From Rhodospirillales bacterium (GTDB lineage Bacteria > Pseudomonadota > Alphaproteobacteria > Acetobacterales > Acetobacteraceae): a stretch of DNA of 64,000 bases. The notes under the pieces are model-generated. The model had not been told where the DNA came from. It saw only the letters and a program-made list of their open reading frames with translations, and did no database searches. Each line of letters begins with the position of its first letter. Within the stretch, counting starts at the first letter, position 1. The DNA is taken from assembly GCA_017304945.1 (NCBI GenBank), contig JAFKLG010000077.1, positions 1 to 64,000 of the forward strand. Reading direction: 5' to 3'. Positions 39,317-48,150 of the stretch are shown here, in pieces. Position numbers and translations under genes: made by a program.

Positions 39317-41722
39317 GTGCCCAGGCCAGCCCGCCCGATCCGCATCCTGCTGCTGGAAGACAGTGCGATCGATTCCGAGCTGCTGCAGGGGCACCTGGCG
39401 CGGGCCGGCCTCCAGTTCGGCGTCACCTGCGTCGGCACCCGCGCCGACTACATGGCGGCGATCGCGGCGGGCGGCTTCGACATCATCCTGGCCGACTACT
39501 CGCTGCCGGATTTCGACGGGCTCACCGCGCTGCGGGTCGCGCGGGAGGCCGCGCCCGACGTGCCGTTCCTGTTCGTCTCCGGCGTGGTCGGGGAGGAGTT
39601 CGCGACCGACGCCCTGAAGCAGGGCGCGACCGACTACGTGCTGAAGCGCAACCTGCTGCGCCTGCCCGCCGCGCTGGAACGCGCCCTGGCGGAAGCGCAT
39701 GAGCGCCGCCAGCGCCACCGCGCCGAGGCCGCGCTGCAGGAGAGCGAGATCCGCATGCGGCTCGCCGTCTCCGCCGCGCGCATCGCCACCTGGGACTACG
39801 ACCCGGACCTCGACCGCGTGCTGTGGACCCAGCAGGCGGACGGCAGCACCCGCGAGATCGAACTCGACTACGCAGCCTCGATGACCGCGGTCGAGGCGGA
39901 GGACCGGGTGCGGCTCCACGCGGCGCTGCAGGCGACCATGGCGGTGGACGGGCCGGGCACGCTGCACGCCGAGTATCGCGTCCATACGAAGCGCGGCGAG
40001 GAGCGCTGGATCGCGACCCACGGCCAGGCGTTCTTCCGCGACGGGCGGTGCACCCGCGTGGTCGGCGTGACGCAGGACATCACCGACCGCAAGGCGACCG
40101 AGGCCGCGCTGCAGCGGCTCAACGACGTGCTCGCCCGCCAGCTCCGCGACCGCACGCGGGAGCGCGACCGGATCTGGCAGCTCTCCCGCGACCTGCTGAT
40201 CGTGTGCGACCTGGAGTTCCGGCCGCTGGTGGTCAACCAGGCCTGGACCGACATGCTGGGCTGGAGCGAGGAGGAGTTGCTGGCCGGCTCCGCCCTGCCG
40301 CTGGTGCACCCCGACGACCGCGCCGAAATGGCCCAGTTCACCTGGACCGAAGGCGAGGAGCAGCAGACGGTGCGGCTGGAGAGCCGGGTCCGTCGCAAGG
40401 ACGGGTCCCACCGCTGGATCGCCTGGACCGCGGTGCGGGAGGACCGGCTGATCTACGCGATCGGCCGCGACGTCACCGAGGAGCGCCAGGCCGCCGAGGA
40501 ACTCGCCGCCACCAACCGCCAGCTCGTGATGCAGATCGAGGAGCGCGGCCGGGTCGAGACCACGCTGCGGCAGATGCAGCGGCTGGAGGCGGTCGGCCAG
40601 CTCACCTCCGGGGTCGCGCACGACTTCAACAACCTGCTGACCGTCATCCTCGGCAACCTCATGTTCCTCAAGCGCGAGCTCGGATCCACGGACGGCCGCC
40701 CCTCGCTGCAGCGGCGGCTCGGGCAGATGACGCAGGCGGCCGAACGCGGGGCGCAGCTCACCGCCCAGTTGCTCGCCTTCTCGCGCCGCCAGCGGCTCGA
40801 GCCGAAGCCGGTCGACCTGAACGAGACGGTCGCCGGCATGCGGGACCTGCTGCAGAGCACGATGGGCGGGTCGGCCCGCATCGCCATGGAACTGCATGAG
40901 GCTCCGTGGCAGGCACTGGTCGATCCGACCCAGATCGAGCTGATCATCCTCAATCTCGCGATCAACGCGCGGGATGCGATGGGGGTTGGCGGCGCGCTCA
41001 CCATCACCACCGACAACGTCACCCTGGACACGCCGCCGCGCCGGCCGGAGGAGCCCGGACCCGGCGATTACGTCATGCTCTCGGTCTCCGACACCGGCAG
41101 CGGCATGACCGAGGAGGTGCTGGCCAAGGCGTTCGAGCCGTTCTTCACCACCAAGGAAGTGGGGAAGGGGTCGGGCCTCGGCCTCGCCCAGGTCTACGGC
41201 TTCGCCAAGCAGTCCGGCGGTGGCGTGACCATCGAGACCAAGATCGGCAGCGGCACCTGCGTGAAGGTGTTCCTGCCCCGCGCGGGCTCGCTCGTCCCCG
41301 CCGCGACCGCCGCGCCGACCGACCTGGCGGGGACGCCCGCGGCGGAGCAACGCCTGCTCGTGCTGCTGGTCGACGACGACGCCGCGGTGCGCGAGGTCAC
41401 CTCCACGATGCTGCAGGACCTCGGCTACGAGGTGGTGGAAGCCGGCAGCGGCGGCGCCGCGCTGGACGTCGCCGCGGCGGAGCCGAACATCGCGCTGGTG
41501 GTGCTGGACTATGCGATGCCGGGCATGAGCGGCGCCGAGGTCGCGCGCGAGCTGCGCACCCGCCGGCCGGAGCTGCCGACCTTGTTCATCACCGGCTTCG
41601 CCGATCTCGGCGCGCTGTCCGAGGTGAGCGAGGACCGCATCCTGCAGAAGCCGTTCCGCGAGGCCGACCTCGCGGCCAAGGTGCGCCACACCCTGCGCGC
41701 CGCCACCGACGCGCTCGCCTGA
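39317..41722 (+). CDS. Hybrid sensor histidine kinase (REC-PAS-PAS-HK-REC)
   Basis: An 801-residue cytoplasmic hybrid kinase without membrane segments. In order: receiver with Asp60 (IILADYSLPDFDG); coiled linker; PAS around 140-260 ending VVGVTQDITDRK; second PAS around 280-395 (LVVNQAWTDMLGWSEEELL); HisKA with His435 (SGVAHDFNNLLTVILGN); HATPase with NLAINARDAM and GKGSGLGLAQVYGF; C-terminal receiver with Asp731 (LVVLDYAMPGMSG). The start is GTG at 39317, 3 nt after the regulator gene. It completes the phytochrome operon, with three receivers and two kinases, and suggests a branched or multi-step relay. Confidence 0.93.
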   Translation: MPRPARPIRILLLEDSAIDSELLQGHLARAGLQFGVTCVGTRADYMAAIAAGGFDIILADYSLPDFDGLTALRVAREAAPDVPFLFVSGVVGEEFATDALKQGATDYVLKRNLLRLPAALERALAEAHERRQRHRAEAALQESEIRMRLAVSAARIATWDYDPDLDRVLWTQQADGSTREIELDYAASMTAVEAEDRVRLHAALQATMAVDGPGTLHAEYRVHTKRGEERWIATHGQAFFRDGRCTRVVGVTQDITDRKATEAALQRLNDVLARQLRDRTRERDRIWQLSRDLLIVCDLEFRPLVVNQAWTDMLGWSEEELLAGSALPLVHPDDRAEMAQFTWTEGEEQQTVRLESRVRRKDGSHRWIAWTAVREDRLIYAIGRDVTEERQAAEELAATNRQLVMQIEERGRVETTLRQMQRLEAVGQLTSGVAHDFNNLLTVILGNLMFLKRELGSTDGRPSLQRRLGQMTQAAERGAQLTAQLLAFSRRQRLEPKPVDLNETVAGMRDLLQSTMGGSARIAMELHEAPWQALVDPTQIELIILNLAINARDAMGVGGALTITTDNVTLDTPPRRPEEPGPGDYVMLSVSDTGSGMTEEVLAKAFEPFFTTKEVGKGSGLGLAQVYGFAKQSGGGVTIETKIGSGTCVKVFLPRAGSLVPAATAAPTDLAGTPAAEQRLLVLLVDDDAAVREVTSTMLQDLGYEVVEAGSGGAALDVAAAEPNIALVVLDYAMPGMSGAEVARELRTRRPELPTLFITGFADLGALSEVSEDRILQKPFREADLAAKVRHTLRAATDALA

Positions 41723-41738
41723 GGACTCCAGGGCACGG

Positions 41739-41825
41739 CCATGACGTGGAGAACGCGGGGATGGCAGCGTCTCCCCCATGACGTGGAGAACGCGGGGGAT
41801 GGCCGGGTCGGGCCCGGCCATGACG
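41739..41825. repeat. REP-like element (copy 4) with direct repeats
   Basis: CCATGACGTGGAGAACGCGG occurs at 41739 and again at 41776. It runs into TGGCCGGG (41800-41807) and CCCGGCCA (41813-41820), an 8-bp stem with 5-nt loop followed by TGACG. It lies between the convergent hybrid kinase and greB genes. The rest of 41723-41874 shows nothing else. Confidence 0.7.
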
Positions 41826-41874
41826 GGATGGGGCGGCGCGAGACGCGGGCGGGCGGCCGAGCCGGGACGACGCC

Positions 41875-42396
41875 TCAGCCCGGCGCGGGATAGCGGACGT
41901 CCAGCACCTCGATCACCTCCACGCCGCGCGGCGTATGCACCGACACCTCGTCGTGCCGGCGCGCCCGCGCCTTGATCAGCGCGACCGCGATGGGCGCGGT
42001 CAGGCTCACCTTGCCCTCCGCCATGTCCGCCTCGTCGGCGCCCACGATGGTGATGGTCCGCTCCACCTCGGCCTCGTCCACATAGGTCACGGTCGCCCCG
42101 AAGAACACTCGCGCGCGGTCGGTCTGCCGTGCCGGATCCACCACCTCGGCGTTCTCCAGCCGCTTGGTCAGGTAGCGTGCTCGGCGGTCGATCTCCCGCA
42201 ACCGCCGCTTGCCGTACTGGTAGTCCGCGTTCTCGCTGCGATCGCCGTTGCCGGCGGCCCAGGACACCACCTCCACCACGCGCGGCCGCTCCACCTTCAT
42301 CAGCTGGTGCAGCTCCTCGCGCAGCCGCTGGTGCCCCTCCGGCGTCATGTAGACCTTGCCGCCCAGCGCCAGCGTCGGCCTCTCGTCCTCGTCCAT
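41875..42396 (-). CDS. greB: Transcription elongation factor GreB
   Basis: The 173-residue factor rescues backtracked RNA polymerase by stimulating transcript cleavage. It has YMTPEGHQRLREELHQLM, the coiled-coil tip GNGDRSENADYQYGKRRLRE with the acidic residues that enter the polymerase channel, and a C-terminal FKBP-like domain (VTYVDEAEVERTITIVGADE). The GreB-type longer coil favours GreB over GreA. The ATG at 42396 (MDEDERP) fits the family; a start at 42504 would add 36 residues made of an 8-residue repeat encoded by the 24-bp tandem array, which I judge non-coding. Confidence 0.92.
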   Translation of the reverse strand: MDEDERPTLALGGKVYMTPEGHQRLREELHQLMKVERPRVVEVVSWAAGNGDRSENADYQYGKRRLREIDRRARYLTKRLENAEVVDPARQTDRARVFFGATVTYVDEAEVERTITIVGADEADMAEGKVSLTAPIAVALIKARARRHDEVSVHTPRGVEVIEVLDVRYPAPG

Positions 42397-42424
42397 CCGA
42401 CCCCTTCCCGCGCCGCCGTCATGG

Positions 42425-42512
42425 CACGACATCTGCCCGCGCGCTGCGCACGACACCTGCCCGCGCGCTGCGCACGACACCTGCCCGCGCGCCTCGCACG
42501 ACATGTGCCCCG
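42425..42512. repeat. 24-bp tandem repeat array upstream of greB
   Basis: Units opening CACGACAYCTGCCCGCGCGC start at 42425, 42449, 42473 and, partially, 42497, an exact 24-bp period. The array fills the space between the divergent greB and HAD-hydrolase starts, where both promoters should lie. Confidence 0.85.
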
Positions 42513-42559
42513 GAACCGCGCCGCTGTGCTAGGTCTGCCGCAACCGAGAGGAGTGCCCG

Positions 42560-43270
42560 ATGAACGAGGTCGTCTTCCTGTTCGACGTGGACAACACGCT
42601 GATCGACAACGACCGCGTGCAGGGCGAGCTGCGCGCCTACCTCGCCGACCATTTCGGCGAGGCCGCGTCCAACCGCTACACCGCCATTTTCGAGCAGCTC
42701 CGCAGCGAACTCGGCTACGCCGACTATCTCGGCGCGCTGGAACGCTACCGCGTCGAGGCGATGCACGACCCGCGCGTGCTGCGCATGGCCAACTGGCTGG
42801 TGGACTACCCGTTCGCCGACCGCCTGTTCCCCGGCGCAATCGAGGCGGTGCGCCACGTGCAGCGCTGGGGCCGCACCGTGATCCTGTCCGACGGCGACGC
42901 CGTGTTCCAGCCGCGCAAGGTGCACCGCTCCGGCCTGTGGCACGTTTTCCATGACGACGTGCTGATCTACATCCACAAGGAACAGGAACTCGACGACGTG
43001 GAACGCCTGTACCCCGCGCGGCATTATGTGCTGGTGGACGACAAGCTGCGCATCCTGCACGAGGTGAAGCAGATCTGGGGGCCGCGCGTCACCACGGTGT
43101 TCCCGCGCCAGGGACACTACGCGCACGACCCCAAGATCCTCGCCGACTACCCGCCGGCCGATATCACGATCGAGCGGATCGGCGACCTGCCCTCCATCCC
43201 GCGCGACCGGCTCCTCCCGTCGGCGGCGCTGGGAGCCGCCGCGCACCACCACGACCGGCCCTGGGGCTGA
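42560..43270 (+). CDS. HAD superfamily hydrolase
   Basis: A 236-residue phosphatase-like protein of the haloacid dehalogenase fold. Motif I is FDVDNTLID with nucleophile Asp9 and acid Asp11; motif II is VILSDGD; the conserved Lys is in the EQELDDVERLYPAR region or nearby; motif IV is YVLVDDKLRI. A helical cap occupies residues 20-90. Unlike small phosphatases it ends with a TVFPRQGHYAHDP segment seen in a HAD subgroup of unknown substrate. The start follows a GAGAGGAG site. The stop is 4 nt before the next small ORF. Confidence 0.87.
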   Translation: MNEVVFLFDVDNTLIDNDRVQGELRAYLADHFGEAASNRYTAIFEQLRSELGYADYLGALERYRVEAMHDPRVLRMANWLVDYPFADRLFPGAIEAVRHVQRWGRTVILSDGDAVFQPRKVHRSGLWHVFHDDVLIYIHKEQELDDVERLYPARHYVLVDDKLRILHEVKQIWGPRVTTVFPRQGHYAHDPKILADYPPADITIERIGDLPSIPRDRLLPSAALGAAAHHHDRPWG

Positions 43271-43274
43271 GCCG

Positions 43275-43439
43275 ATGCGCCGCCCGCGCCCCGTCTCCCG
43301 CCGCCTGAAGCCCGACCTGCCGGAAGTTCCCACCACCTCCGCCGCGCCCCCCACGCCGCCACCAGAGCCGGCGCCGGATCCCGCCGCCGAGGAAGCCGAG
43401 GCGGCGATCCGCAAGATGGTGGAAGCCGCGTACACCTGA
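43275..43439 (+). CDS. Small proline-rich ORF, 54 residues
   Basis: Translation from the ATG at 43275 gives a 54-residue peptide with a basic start (MRRPRPVSRRLKPDLPEVP), a Pro/Ala-rich middle, and an acidic-to-helical C-terminus (EEAEAAIRKMVEAAYT). It begins 4 nt after the HAD gene stop and has no strong ribosome site, so translation would rely on coupling. The charge segregation and clean helical end look protein-like. I do not recognise it and give no function. Confidence 0.45.
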   Translation: MRRPRPVSRRLKPDLPEVPTTSAAPPTPPPEPAPDPAAEEAEAAIRKMVEAAYT

Positions 43440-43626
43440 GCCGCATGCCCACCTGGCCTGCGCCCCGGCGCGTGATCGATCGGCCCCGCCCCCGGCGCGT
43501 GATCGGCCAGCCCCCGCCCCGCCCGATCCGGACATCGCGGCCAGAACCGCCGGCACCGTCTCGCCGGCGGCGATCCCCGACCGTTCCGCTGCGCCACCTT
43601 TCGCGCGCGCAACTCTGGCGCGGCTC

Positions 43627-45849
43627 ATGCATTCTGGTGACGCGCATCGGGGAGCCGTCACAATTCTTACGCCCCGTCGAGACAGTATTGGACTGACCGC
43701 GCGGCTCGCGGCGCTGCCGCATGCCGGCCTGCCGCTGCGGCGGCCCGTGCAGATCCACTGGGATGCGCACCAGATCCCCTTCATCCTCGCGCAATCCGAC
43801 CACGACTTCGCCGTCGCGCTGGGCGTCGTCCACGTGCATCTCCGCTGGACCCAGATGGAGCTGATGCGCCACGTCGCGCAGGGACGCGTGGCCGAACTCG
43901 CCGGTCCGTTCGGGGTGGAAACCGACCGCATCCTGCGCACCCTCCACCTCGGCAAGGCGGTGCCCGCCATGGCCGCCGCCCTGCCCGCCGAGACCCGGAG
44001 CTGGACGGAGGCGTTCCTGGCCGGCGCCAATCACGCCATCCGCCACGCCCCCACGCTCCCACCCGAATTCCGCCTGCTCGGCCTGCGGCGGACGCCATGG
44101 ACACTCGAGGACGTCCTCTGCATCGGCCGCCTCGCCGCCTTCGACGTCACCTGGATGGTCTGGCTCGCGCTGCTGGCCGACCGCAACGACCCCGGCATCG
44201 ACGCATTCTGGCGCGGCCTCCTCGGCTCCGAGGCCGCGCTGCTGCCGGCGGGCGAGGATCCGACGCCGGCCGGACCGCTGGCCCGCGCGCGCTCCGTCCT
44301 GCTGCGCTTCGCCCGCGCCGGCAGCAACGCCTGGGCGATCGGGCCCGACCGCAGCGAGACCGGCCATGCCTGGCTCGCCGGCGACACCCATCTCTCCGCC
44401 CTGCTGCCCAATCTGTGGCTGATCGCCGGCGGCCGATCGCCCGGCTTCCATGCCGCCGGCCTGATGGTGCCGGGCATCCCGGCCGTGATGGTCGGGCGCA
44501 ACGCCCACATCGCCTGGGGCGGCACCAACCTGCACGCGGCGAGCAGCGACCTGTTCGACGTCTCCGGCCTGCCGCCCGACGCCATCGTGACCCGGCAGGA
44601 GGAGATCCGCGTCCGCTTCGCCGGACGCCGACGCCTCGCGGTGCGGGAGACGGAGTTCGGGCCGGTGATCTCCGACCTGGCCCGTCTCGCGCCGGCCGGC
44701 GGCACCGTCGCGCTGCGCTGGATGGGGCACCGGCCGAGCGACGAGCTGAGCGCGCTGCTGGGGGTGAACCGCGCGCGGGATTGGGCGGGGTTCCGCGCGG
44801 CGCTGGAGGGCTTGGGCGTGCCCGGCCAGAACATGCTCTACGCCGACGCCGAGGGGCATGTGGGCAAGGCGATGGCGGTGCACCTGCCGCACCGCCCGGC
44901 GGCGCCCGCCACCACGCCGCTGCTGCCGCCGAGTGCCGGCCGCGCCTGGCGACAGGTCGTGCGCGGCGGCGCCCTGCCGGCGGCGTTCGATCCGGCGGAA
45001 GGCTTCGTCGCCTCGGCCAACGATCGCCCGCCCAAGGCCGAGGTGCTGGTCGGCTACTTCTTCTCCTCTGCCCAGCGCATCGACCGGCTCCGCGCGATCC
45101 TCGGCGGCGGCCGGCGGCTCGGGTTCCGCGACATCGCGGCGCTGCAGCAGGACGTGGGTCTGCCGGCCGCCGCGCCGGTGCGGGACCGCGTGGTGGTGGC
45201 GCTGCGCGCCCTGCCGCAGCCCGCCGCGCGGCGGCTCGCCGACCTGCTGGCCGGATGGGACGGCACCTACGCGGCGAATGCCGAGGCGCCGCTCGCCTTC
45301 GAGCTGCTGCTGTATCACCTCGCCATGGCGCTCTACGGACCGCGGCGCCTGCGCGCCTACGCCGCGAGCTGGAGCGCGCGCACGCTGCTGTTCCGCGCGC
45401 TGCAGGAGCTGCCACGGCCGCGGCTGGCCGCGCTGCTGCGGGGCGTGCTGCCGCGGGTCGACCGCGGCGTGCGGCGCTTCCGCGTCTGGGGCGCCATGCA
45501 CCGGCTGGAGCCGCAGCATCCGCTGGCGACCTTGCCGGGGATCGGCCGGCTGTTCCGCTTCGGCGACTGGCCGGCCAGCGGCGGCAGCGACACCGTGATG
45601 AAGACCGCCGGACCGCTGACGGATCGCCGCCATCGTGCGGCGCTGGCCAGCACGGCGCGGTTCATCGCCGATCTGTCGGACCTCGATGCGTCCTGGTTCG
45701 CCTTGCTGGGCGGCCAGGACGGGTGGATCGGCAGCACCACGCTGACCGACCAGGTGCCGCTCTGGCGCCGGGGTGCCTATATCCAGGTGCCGCTGAGGCC
45801 GGAGACGGTGCGTGAGACCTATCCGCACATGACCGAACTGCATCCGTGA
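43627..45849 (+). CDS. Penicillin acylase family Ntn hydrolase
   Basis: A 740-residue precursor of the penicillin G acylase/AHL acylase/cephalosporin acylase family, which hydrolyses amide bonds after self-cleavage into alpha and beta chains. The beta-chain nucleophile is Ser233 in ARAGSNAWAIGP, followed by GHAWLAGDTHL. Other family marks are VQIHWDAHQIPFILAQSDHD near the N-terminus, the PGIPAVMVGRNAHIAWGGTN block and FVASANDRP. No signal peptide is evident at the N-terminus, unlike exported relatives. The start is uncertain; family alignment begins near residue 36. It ends 1 nt before the GH3 gene. The 187 bp upstream carry only a duplicated GGCGCGTGATCG motif. Confidence 0.88.
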   Translation: MHSGDAHRGAVTILTPRRDSIGLTARLAALPHAGLPLRRPVQIHWDAHQIPFILAQSDHDFAVALGVVHVHLRWTQMELMRHVAQGRVAELAGPFGVETDRILRTLHLGKAVPAMAAALPAETRSWTEAFLAGANHAIRHAPTLPPEFRLLGLRRTPWTLEDVLCIGRLAAFDVTWMVWLALLADRNDPGIDAFWRGLLGSEAALLPAGEDPTPAGPLARARSVLLRFARAGSNAWAIGPDRSETGHAWLAGDTHLSALLPNLWLIAGGRSPGFHAAGLMVPGIPAVMVGRNAHIAWGGTNLHAASSDLFDVSGLPPDAIVTRQEEIRVRFAGRRRLAVRETEFGPVISDLARLAPAGGTVALRWMGHRPSDELSALLGVNRARDWAGFRAALEGLGVPGQNMLYADAEGHVGKAMAVHLPHRPAAPATTPLLPPSAGRAWRQVVRGGALPAAFDPAEGFVASANDRPPKAEVLVGYFFSSAQRIDRLRAILGGGRRLGFRDIAALQQDVGLPAAAPVRDRVVVALRALPQPAARRLADLLAGWDGTYAANAEAPLAFELLLYHLAMALYGPRRLRAYAASWSARTLLFRALQELPRPRLAALLRGVLPRVDRGVRRFRVWGAMHRLEPQHPLATLPGIGRLFRFGDWPASGGSDTVMKTAGPLTDRRHRAALASTARFIADLSDLDASWFALLGGQDGWIGSTTLTDQVPLWRRGAYIQVPLRPETVRETYPHMTELHP

Positions 45850-45850
45850 G

Positions 45851-47380
45851 ATGCTGGACGCGACGCCCCTGCTGCGGCTCTGGGCGGGTCATCGCCTGCG
45901 CCAGCTCGCGCGGCAGGACGCCGTGGCGGCGCAGCGTCGCACGCTGCTCGCCCTGGTCCGCCGCGCCGCGTCGACGCGCTTCGGCCGCGCGCACGACTTC
46001 GCGCGGATCGACGGTGTGGCCGCGTTCCAGCAGCGCGTGCCGCTGCGCCGCTACGAGGAGTTCTGGCGCGAGTGGTGGCAGCCGGCTTTCCCCCGCCTGA
46101 CCGACCTGAGCTGGCCGGGGACCATCCCCTATTTCGCCGCGACCTCCGGCACCACCACGGGCAACACCAAGTACATCCCGGTCTCCCGCGCCATGGTGCG
46201 GTCGAACCGGCGGGCCGCGCTGGACGTGCTGGCGCATCACCTCGCCGCGCGTCCGGACAGCCGCATCTTCGGCGGCCGCAGCTTCGTGCTCGGCGGCAGC
46301 ACCGACCTCGTTTCGCAGGCACCCGGCATCCGCAGCGGCGACCTGAGCGGGATTGCCGCCGCCGAAGTGCCGTGGTGGGCGCGCAGCCGCTATTTCCCGC
46401 CGCAGGACCTGGCGCTGATCGCCGATTGGGAACGCAAGATCGCGCGGCTCGGCCCGCTGTCGCTGCAGGCCGATATCCGGTCCCTGAGCGGGACTCCGAG
46501 CTGGGTGCTGCCGTTCTTCGCGGGGCTGGCGGCGCTGCGGCCGGACCGGCCGATGCGGAGCACGAGCTGGTATCCCGACCTCGAGCTGTTCGTGCATGGC
46601 GGCGTCGGCTTCGGCCCCTATCGCAGCCAGTTCGAGGCGATCTTCGCCGGCGCCCATGTCGACATGCGGGAGGTATATCCGGCCAGCGAGGGCTTCCTGG
46701 CGATCGCCGATCGCGGGCCGGAGCAGGGGATGCGGCTGCTCGCCGACAACGGGCTGTTCCTGGAGTTCGTGCCGGTGGAGGAGATCGACCTGCCGGCGCC
46801 GACCCGCCATTGGGTGGGCGACCTCGCCATCGGGCAGAACTATGCGGTCGTGGTGTCCAGCAACGCCGGGCTGTTCGCCTACGTGCTCGGGGACACCGTG
46901 CGGTTCGTGGACCGCGCGCCGCCGCGGCTGCTGGTCACCGGTCGGCTGGGCTGGTCGCTGTCCGCGTTCGGGGAGCATCTGATCGGGGCGGAGATCGAAG
47001 CGGCGCTGCAGCGCGCCTCGGCTGCGGTGGGGATCCCGCTACGGGAGTATGCGGTGACGCCGCTCTACCCGTCGCATGCGGGAGAGAAGGGGGGCCACCG
47101 GTTCTATGTCGAGTTCGCCGCGCCGCTGCCGGACGCGGCCGTGCCGAACTTCGTGCAGGCGCTTGATTCGGCGCTGGCGGCTGAAAACGCGGATTATCGC
47201 GATCATCGGCCGGGCATGCGCGCGCCGGAGTTGTGGCGGGTGGGGTGTGGCGGGTTTGCCGCCTGGATGCGCGCGCGGGGCAAGGAGGGTGGCCAGAACA
47301 AGGTTCCACGGGTTCTGACGACTGCTGCGTTGCGCGAGTCCCTGGAGACGTTTCTTAGGCAATCGTCGCCGCAATCTTAG
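45851..47380 (+). CDS. GH3 family acyl-adenylate/amide synthetase-like protein
   Basis: The 509-residue protein belongs to the GH3 family, named for plant auxin-responsive proteins that adenylate carboxylic acids and join them to amino acids. It has the ATP-binding TSGTTTGNTKYIPVS motif, a YPASEGFLAIAD motif equivalent to the family YxSSE, the hinge-region LLVTGRLGWSLSAFGEHL, and C-terminal GGQNKVPRVL. Bacterial members are less common and mostly uncharacterised. It is placed 1 nt after an amide-hydrolysing acylase, so the pair may make and break the same class of N-acyl amide. That link is inferred from order only. Confidence 0.9.
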   Translation: MLDATPLLRLWAGHRLRQLARQDAVAAQRRTLLALVRRAASTRFGRAHDFARIDGVAAFQQRVPLRRYEEFWREWWQPAFPRLTDLSWPGTIPYFAATSGTTTGNTKYIPVSRAMVRSNRRAALDVLAHHLAARPDSRIFGGRSFVLGGSTDLVSQAPGIRSGDLSGIAAAEVPWWARSRYFPPQDLALIADWERKIARLGPLSLQADIRSLSGTPSWVLPFFAGLAALRPDRPMRSTSWYPDLELFVHGGVGFGPYRSQFEAIFAGAHVDMREVYPASEGFLAIADRGPEQGMRLLADNGLFLEFVPVEEIDLPAPTRHWVGDLAIGQNYAVVVSSNAGLFAYVLGDTVRFVDRAPPRLLVTGRLGWSLSAFGEHLIGAEIEAALQRASAAVGIPLREYAVTPLYPSHAGEKGGHRFYVEFAAPLPDAAVPNFVQALDSALAAENADYRDHRPGMRAPELWRVGCGGFAAWMRARGKEGGQNKVPRVLTTAALRESLETFLRQSSPQS

Positions 47381-48150
47381 GCGAACTGGCGAAAAAAATG
47401 GCGGCATCCCGAAGGAGCCGCCAAGTTTAGGGAGGAAACGTCCAAGAAAGCAGCGCACAACGGCGCTGCGGCTCCGATATTGCACCGCACAAACCGGAAC
47501 GCAAGTCGGCCGACGCAGATTTTTTTGCCTGCGGCATGGCTGCCCTAGGGGATGTGGCCGATTTGCCACATGCTCCGTCCGTGCGGTACTCGCCAGTAGA
47601 CCTGACGACTCAGAGTAAGAAATTGATTGACGGGCCGGCTGCCGCACGGGAAAACCTCCGCGCTGGCGCCGCAACCGCCAAGTTTAGGGAGCGAACAACA
47701 GGAGCAGCCAAAGCTGCCGGGGCGCGCCACGATCAGTTGTGGCGCGCTTTCGCGTTCTCGGTCCCCCCTCTCGTTCTCATCGCCCGAGCCCAGGCGGTCG
47801 GCGTCCGCGACGGCGCCCGGTCCGGACCTCCGTCACTCCGCCGTGGCACGCACCCATCCGTGATCAAACTGCGTCGCGCACGGATCCGCCACGCCTCCAG
47901 GCCGACGGACCGCGCCCCAGGGCGGGATCCAAGGGTGGAGATCCACCCGCCGCTCCGGCGTCCCGCGCTCCACTCCGCGCATCCGGCCCGCGCCACACGG
48001 CGTGGGCAGGCAACTTCGCCGCCCGCCCGCTGTTGCAGCGAGATCGCCCCCGGGCCGGACCCGGGACCCCGCCCGCACCTTGCTGTTGCGCCGAGATCGC
48101 CCCCGTGGCGGAATCCGGGACCGTAAGCCCCCGCTCTGGAGAACAGACGC
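47381..48150. other. 770-bp gene-free interval with paired direct repeats
   Basis: No convincing gene. CCGCCAAGTTTAGGGAG occurs exactly at 47418-47434 and 47675-47691. Between them are a 7-bp hairpin (GCAGCGC/GCGCTGC near 47445-47470), a T7 run near 47519, and ATGTGGC/GCCACAT around a 6-nt loop near 47555. Farther right, a GAGATCGCCCCCG segment is repeated near 48041 and 48091. The left part is clearly less GC-rich than the genome. It must contain the promoter of the CDC48-like gene; I cannot place it. Confidence 0.55.

Noticed and set aside
35950..41821. Long minus-strand open frames of 849 and 1010 residues
   Set aside because: Antisense to the phytochrome operon, whose genes carry all expected motifs.
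43147..45843. 898-residue minus-strand open frame
   Set aside because: Antisense to the penicillin-acylase-like gene; no recognisable domain.
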